From Cantharellus purpuraceus (lineage: Eukaryota; Basidiomycota; Agaricomycetes; Cantharellales; Hydnaceae), in assembly GCA_025174535.1 (NCBI GenBank), contig JALBUN010000006.1, forward strand, positions 806,001 to 870,000: a stretch of 64,000 nucleotides of DNA, in the 5' to 3' direction. Position 1 is the first letter of the stretch. Every line of letters starts with the position of its first letter. The position numbers and the translations under genes are program-made. Positions 59,357 to 64,000 of this stretch are shown here, piece by piece. The notes under the pieces are model-generated. The model did not search any database, had not been told where the DNA came from, and worked only from the letters and a program-made list of their open reading frames with translations.

Positions 59357-60796
59357 TCAATGAAGCATCCCTTCAATGCTCCAAATACCCAATCCATCTC
59401 TGAACTTCACATGCTTAGCACGCACCAGACTCTTGGTTAGCACATCAGCTACCATCTCATGTGTCAGCACAAACTGAAGTTTCACCAATCTCCTTTCCAC
59501 CTTTTCCCTCAACCAGTGATACATGACATCAATGTGCTTCATCCTGGAGTGATGTTCAGGGTTCTTGGATACGGCAATGGCAGGTTGGCTGTCGCAATAA
59601 AGCATAACTGGAGGAAGATGGTAGCCAAGTTCAGTCAGCAACTGTTTCAACCACATGGCTTCACATCCCGCAAAGTTGGCTGACATGTATTCAGCATCAG
59701 ATGAGGATGTTGCCACTGTTGGTTGTCGTTTGCTGCTCCAACTGACTGCTGCTCCACCAATGAAGAAGGCGTATCCAGTTGTTGACCGTCTCCTATCCTC
59801 ATCCCCTGCATAGTTGGCATCACAGTAGGCCTGGAGCATCGCTTGGGAGCCAGGGTCTGGAGGTCCATACATCAATCCCAGTTCGGTAGTCCCCTTGAGA
59901 TATTTGAGCATGTGCTGCACCGCCTTCCAATGACCTAAACCAGGATTTGAGTTGAATTGGCAAAGTTCACCAACTGCATGTGCAATGTCCGGTCTGGTTC
60001 TAATCGCAAGGTAATTCAGGCTCCCAACAGCGGCAAGGTACAGAACACCTCTCATGGCCTCAATGTCCTCCTTTGACTGTGGACAGAGATCCTTGGAGAG
60101 ATGACAGCCTGGATCAAGAGGGGTAGACACTGGCTTGCAATTCTCCATGTTGAACCGCTTCAAAACATCCAGTGCATACTTGTGCTGGTTAAGGTGCAAC
60201 GTCCTCTTTCTCCTGTCCCTGTGGATTTCCAGACCAACAATGTACCTGGCAGGTCCCATGTCCTTCATTTTGAAGTGTTGCAACAGCTCAAGCTTTACTT
60301 TGTCAAGATGGGTGCAACTGTTGCATGCCATGAGCTGATCGTCAACGTAGACGGGGATGTAGACTTTGATGGGTCCTTGGATGTAGAGGTAAAGGCAGCT
60401 GTCCACTTTGGATCTGGTGAATCCCATGTGATGGAAAGCGTCATCCAGTTTGGCATGCCACCTGTTTCCTCCTTGCCTGGTTCCGTAGATGGCCTTGTTC
60501 AGTCTCCCGACCTTGTCTCCCTGCTTGTACCCTTCTGGAAGTTCCATGTAGACCTCTTCTTCAATATCACCATTCAAATAGGCAGATTTGAAGTTGACTT
60601 GGTCCAATTCCAGATCCTCAAGGGCGGTGATGGCCAGGAGCACTCTGAGCGTGTTGAATCTCACAACAGGGGCAAATGTTTCCGTGAAGTCAATCCCTGC
60701 CTTCTGCGTGTATCCTTTTGCAACCACTCTAGATCTGAAGTGCTCAATGGATCCATCAGGGTGCTTCTTAAGTCTGAATACCCATTTGGATCCCAC
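59357..60796 (-). pseudogene. Copia reverse transcriptase-RNase H part
   Basis: An open frame of about 480 codons from the right flank of the nested insertion to a stop at 59357. RT blocks are GSKWVFRLKKHPDGSIEHF, VAKGYTQKAGIDFTETFAPV, LNGDIEEEVYMELPEGY and the active site VYVDDQL. In the first RT motif the sequence reads QVNFKSAYLNG; the Asn codon at 60593-60595 stands where the catalytic Asp is conserved. RNase H is complete (AYCDANYAGDEDRRRSTTGY; SSSDAEYM; YCDSQPAIAVSKNP). The part is cut from its integrase by the insertion, and the missing Asp should by itself prevent reverse transcription. Confidence 0.88.
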
Positions 60797-62228
60797 TGTT
60801 TTGGAACCCGCAAAATTATGGTGTTAGGGCAAACTCTAAATCACCACAATTCCGTGAATGAACAGCTGAGAAGAATATCAAACCCTGCTGCAGCACAACT
60901 CCAGAAACAATTTAACGTTTGTACTTTGGTTACAATCCTTTGTATTGGTCAATGCAGACTATACGCAGAAAGGTAATACATTTCTTAGCAGCAAGAAATG
61001 AATAAGACTTCCAGAGTCTAGAGTTCACGGACGCTTAGGGGTCCAGATATTCCGAAAAGATGGGAATGCACTTAGAGGCTAAAGGAAGTAGGTGGATGAA
61101 TCCAACCGTCCAACCAGTGGCACTCAGAAGCAGGTAACAGCGATGTGTGAAGTAGTCTAGCAACTGCTTCACACGAGTTCAAGCTTCTAATGCTCTGCAA
61201 AGGCAGTACACACTAGTAACTTAAACAAGAGCACTAATGGCAGGACTATTGACAGAGAATCTCACCCTGTAGATTCGTAGTCACGTGAGGCAGATACTAC
61301 ACTCACGCCCAAAGCAGGAATATCACTACTTTGAGTGCAATCAAGTACAGTTACACAACTGTAAAAGATCCTTGAACTGGTAATCAACAGTTACTGAGAT
61401 AGAGGATGACACTGTATGTCACTCTAGTCACACTGGTGTGCAGAAGATGGGTAGAATATGATGATATGTTATTCTTTCAGAGGCAGAATGGCCTCCTTAT
61501 ATATTGTATTTACAGGGGCTGACTAATGCTTCTGGAATATTCTACCTATTAATAGATGGAAGCTACTGGAAGGTTGTGGAAGGTGGAAGAAAGGGGTAGA
61601 ATATTCCAAGTCAATCACAGGTTCTGATCACTGGACTAACACTGATCAGGAGCTGAATAATGGTTCTGGAAAGTTCTATCTAATAATAGAAGGAAACAGC
61701 TAGAATGTTATGGAAAGGGGTAGAATATTCCAAGGCAATCACCTGATTTGATCACCCATCAGCTGATCTGATCCCTGAACTAGGCACTGATCAGGCAAAA
61801 AGAAGGGTGTCCACCCTGTTTTCTGCACTGGTTTGGACAGCCATGGATAGCCACATGTCATGTGATGATTTCCATGGAAAATAGTGCCCTGAGAGGCTGT
61901 GATTGTTAAGTTACAGAATATTTATTGATCAGAGACATCTGAGCTTGAATTGAGGCCAAATGCCTGGTCCAAAAGGGGAGAGCCGGCTGCGCAAAGGTTT
62001 GTGGGCGCCTATGGGTCCACAACTGTAGCACAGCAGAAACAAATGATTCTGAGCCGAGTTCTGCATGGAATATTCCCGAAAAAATATGGAAAAATAGAGA
62101 ATATTTGAATAAGTCCATTCCAGGTACAAGCATCAAATATATGCTGATATTTAGGAATGGAAAAGCAAAGAATAGCACATTGGTGCTGCATAAATGGAAT
62201 TTGATAGGGAAAAGGTGGTTCCCATACA
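60797..62228. mobile_element. Nested 1,432-bp LTR-type insertion with 5-bp TSD
   Basis: On the plus strand the insert starts TGTTTTGGAACC and ends GGTTCCCATACA, imperfect 12-bp inverted termini of TG...CA type. It is flanked on both sides by CCCAC (60792-60796 and 62229-62233). Removing it with one CCCAC restores the copia frame exactly (KKAVG followed by SKWVF). It has no long reading frame of its own. The minus strand carries a TATATAAGGAGG box near 61496, so a solo LTR in minus orientation is the likeliest identity. GAATATTCTACCCCTTTC-like motifs occur twice inside (about 61590 and 61715). Confidence 0.85.
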
Positions 62229-64000
62229 CCCACGGCCTTCTTCCCTGCAGGGAGGTCCACCACCGTCCAAACATTGTTGTCCATGAGCGACTGATATTCA
62301 TCATTGCAGGACTCTCTCCACCATGGTCCATCAACTCTAGACATGGCTTCCTGATAACTGGATGGTTCAGGGAGGTCAGGAGCGTTGCTGAGGTTGACAA
62401 GTTCCTGAAGTGGATGTTGGACAGATGGTATGGCAGATTCAGCCTGTCCCACCCCCTCATTCTGGGCATCGTCCACCCCCTCAGTTGGATCATCTCTTCC
62501 CTCTGACTCGAGTGGAGGATTCCTGTACTGGGCAGCATTTGGGACAAGCCACCATGGTTGGGGAGGGATGCGGATGCGTGTTGAACGTCTCAGAGGTGGG
62601 TCAGGTGGTAGAGGTGGAGATGGGGATGGTGGAGGGGATGTAGGGGATGGTGTTGCAACGTCTGGCAATGGTAGTAAAGGGGGGGTAGCTGGAGGAATAA
62701 CTGGAGGGGAAGTAGAAGTCTGGTGAATGGCCACATCATCAGGAAGTTGCACAAGTTGCTGTGGTGGATTGTGCGTGGTGGATGTATGTGGGTGACCAGA
62801 TTCATCAAAAATGACATCCCTGCTTATCAATACCCTCCTTCCAACTGGGTCCCACAGTCGCCATGCCTTAGTCCCAGTTTCATATCCAATCATGACACAC
62901 TTGGTAGAGTGTGATTCAAGGTGGCGTCTTTTAGATTTGGGGACATGGACAAACGCAGTGGAGCCAAATACCCTGAAATGTGCAACAGATGGCTTGTGAC
63001 CGTGCCAGGCTTCATATGGAGTCCCATGGGAAAGCGCAGAAGTGGGAGAGCAGTTGTGGAGAAGAGTGAATGCTAAGGCTGCTTCTCCCCAGAAAGAAGG
63101 ACCTAGTTTGGTATCATGTAGCATGGATATAACACCTTCTTCCAGAGTCCTGTTGTAGCGCTCTGCAACTCCATTCTGCTGTGGTGTGCCCGGTGCAGTC
63201 TTTTGCCTGAAGATCCCAGAGGACATGGTCAGGAAAGAGAACTGGTGCGATGAGTATTCTCCTCCTTTGTCATCTCTCAGGGTTTTGATCCGTTTGCCAG
63301 TCTGGTTCTCCACCAGTGCTTTGAACTGCTTGAACGCGTCTAACGCCTGGTCCTTGGTCTTGATCAAGTACAGGCTCACAAAACAAGATTTGTCGTCAAT
63401 GAATGTGATCCAGTACCTAAATCCCCGCGCAGTGGGCACCTTCAATGGACCATGAACGTCAGAATGAATGAGTTCAAGAATGTCGGAGGCCCTGAAGGAG
63501 GCTTTCTTGGGGAATGAATCACGGTGTTGTTTGCCATGAATGCACGCTTTGCAGATTTTGGGGAATGGATTGTCTGATGTGATGTCCATCCCCTCCACCA
63601 TATTTTGCATGACTAGCTGTTTGACAGCATCAATCCCCAGATGCCCAAAGCGACGGTGCCATAGTTGTAGATCCAGTGACTTGGACGCAGCAATGTGTGC
63701 AGTGTGTGAGAGGAGGTTGTTTGCAAGTTTGGGAACATAGAGTACATTGCTGAACAGTATAGGTTTCAAGTTTGGATCATTTGGGCAAAACATCACTGTG
63801 CCAATCCCTTCAGAGTACACAACACTATTGTCCGCCAATTCAATGGGAGCCCTATGAGGTTTGAGCTCCTTAAACCAATGGCGATTTGGAGTCATATGTA
63901 ATGAGGCTCCTGAATCAGTGCACCAAAGGGAATTGGTATCAGAGACAAGTGCGTGATGAGGGAGAGAGGAAATGCTTGCAGTGGTGAATGCCGATCCTGC
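62229..64000 (-). pseudogene. Copia protease-integrase part (partial, split)
   Basis: Open from the right edge of the window to the nested insertion. The protease site WCTDSGASLHMTPNRHW is followed by the GAG-pre-integrase zinc motif: WHRRFGHLG then CKACIHGKQH, with two His and two Cys. The integrase core has SDVHGPLKV (first Asp), LRDDKGGEY (second Asp) and NGVAERYNRTLEE (Glu), so the catalytic triad is complete. A proline-rich linker follows (encoded around 62590-62720). Beyond 62229 translation runs ~70 codons into the insertion and stops near 62009. The fragment would encode integrase but no polymerase. Confidence 0.9.

Larger units (their letters stand above)
58646..64000 (-). mobile_element. 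Ty1/copia retrotransposon, interrupted, runs off right edge
   Basis: The minus strand shows protease (TDSGAS near 63915), integrase, then RT/RNase H, in the order that defines copia. The reading frame is open from the right edge of the window to the stop at 59357, apart from the insertion at 60797-62228. Little decay suggests a fairly recent copy. Gag and the 5' LTR lie beyond the window. Confidence 0.93.

Noticed and set aside
1..64000. CRISPR arrays, bacterial operons or phage genes
   Set aside because: Intron-rich eukaryotic gene structure throughout; no short spaced repeats of CRISPR type were seen.

Overview
The window looks like nuclear DNA of a filamentous basidiomycete (Agaricomycetes; a Boletales-like genome is my guess). 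Protein-coding genes are cut by many short introns of about 45-70 bp with GT-AG and a few GC-AG borders. Two lineage-typical features are present: a DUF6535 membrane protein plus a decayed second copy, and a tyrosine-kinase-like Ser/Thr kinase of the type expanded in mushrooms. The right end is packed with Ty3/gypsy and Ty1/copia retrotransposons. All identifications come from reading conserved motifs by eye; no database search was run.

Left part (1-24 kb): a kinase C-lobe spliced in frame to a series of vigilin-like KH domains (left edge to 2900); a DUF6535 relic (about 3605-4075); a small heat-shock protein with a heat-shock element (4211-4873); a gene-poor 3.5 kb; an RGS-domain membrane protein (8371-11336); an intact DUF6535 gene (minus strand, 13350-16449); the TFIIIC TPR subunit Tfc4/Sfc4 (minus strand, 17457-21405); and a decayed acetylpolyamine amidohydrolase/HDAC-family gene (21865-23822).

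Middle part (25-49 kb): a TEA/ATTS-domain transcription factor (25166-26737); a mitochondrial class-I release factor (minus, 28510-30260); an Iml2/TTC39-type TPR protein (minus, 31186-33718); a C45-family acyltransferase/peptidase (minus, 36270-37429); a 1,211-residue low-complexity protein with a coiled coil (38139-41894); a GH38 alpha-mannosidase with about two dozen exons (42709-48049); and eIF1A (48298-49053), whose acidic tail is thrown out of frame as the sequence stands. Apart from the DUF6535 and C45 genes these are ordinary housekeeping or regulatory genes. Each has its own promoter and I see no metabolic cluster.

Right part (49.8-64 kb): a repeat island. Tandem LTR-like copies (49792-50797) precede a broken gene built around a 30-bp coding minisatellite and a Cys-rich motif (50939-53460). 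A third LTR fragment lies inside it. Next come a decayed minus-strand chromodomain gypsy element (about 53630-58350) and a minus-strand copia element running off the right edge. The copia element is split at 60797-62228 by a 1.43-kb insertion with clean 5-bp target-site duplications.

The best candidate for something undescribed is the kinase-KH fusion at the left edge: ten exons whose splice phases all agree give one continuous product of at least 786 residues. Also notable are the multiply disabled HDAC-family gene, the eIF1A frameshift, the nested LTR insertion and the minisatellite gene.
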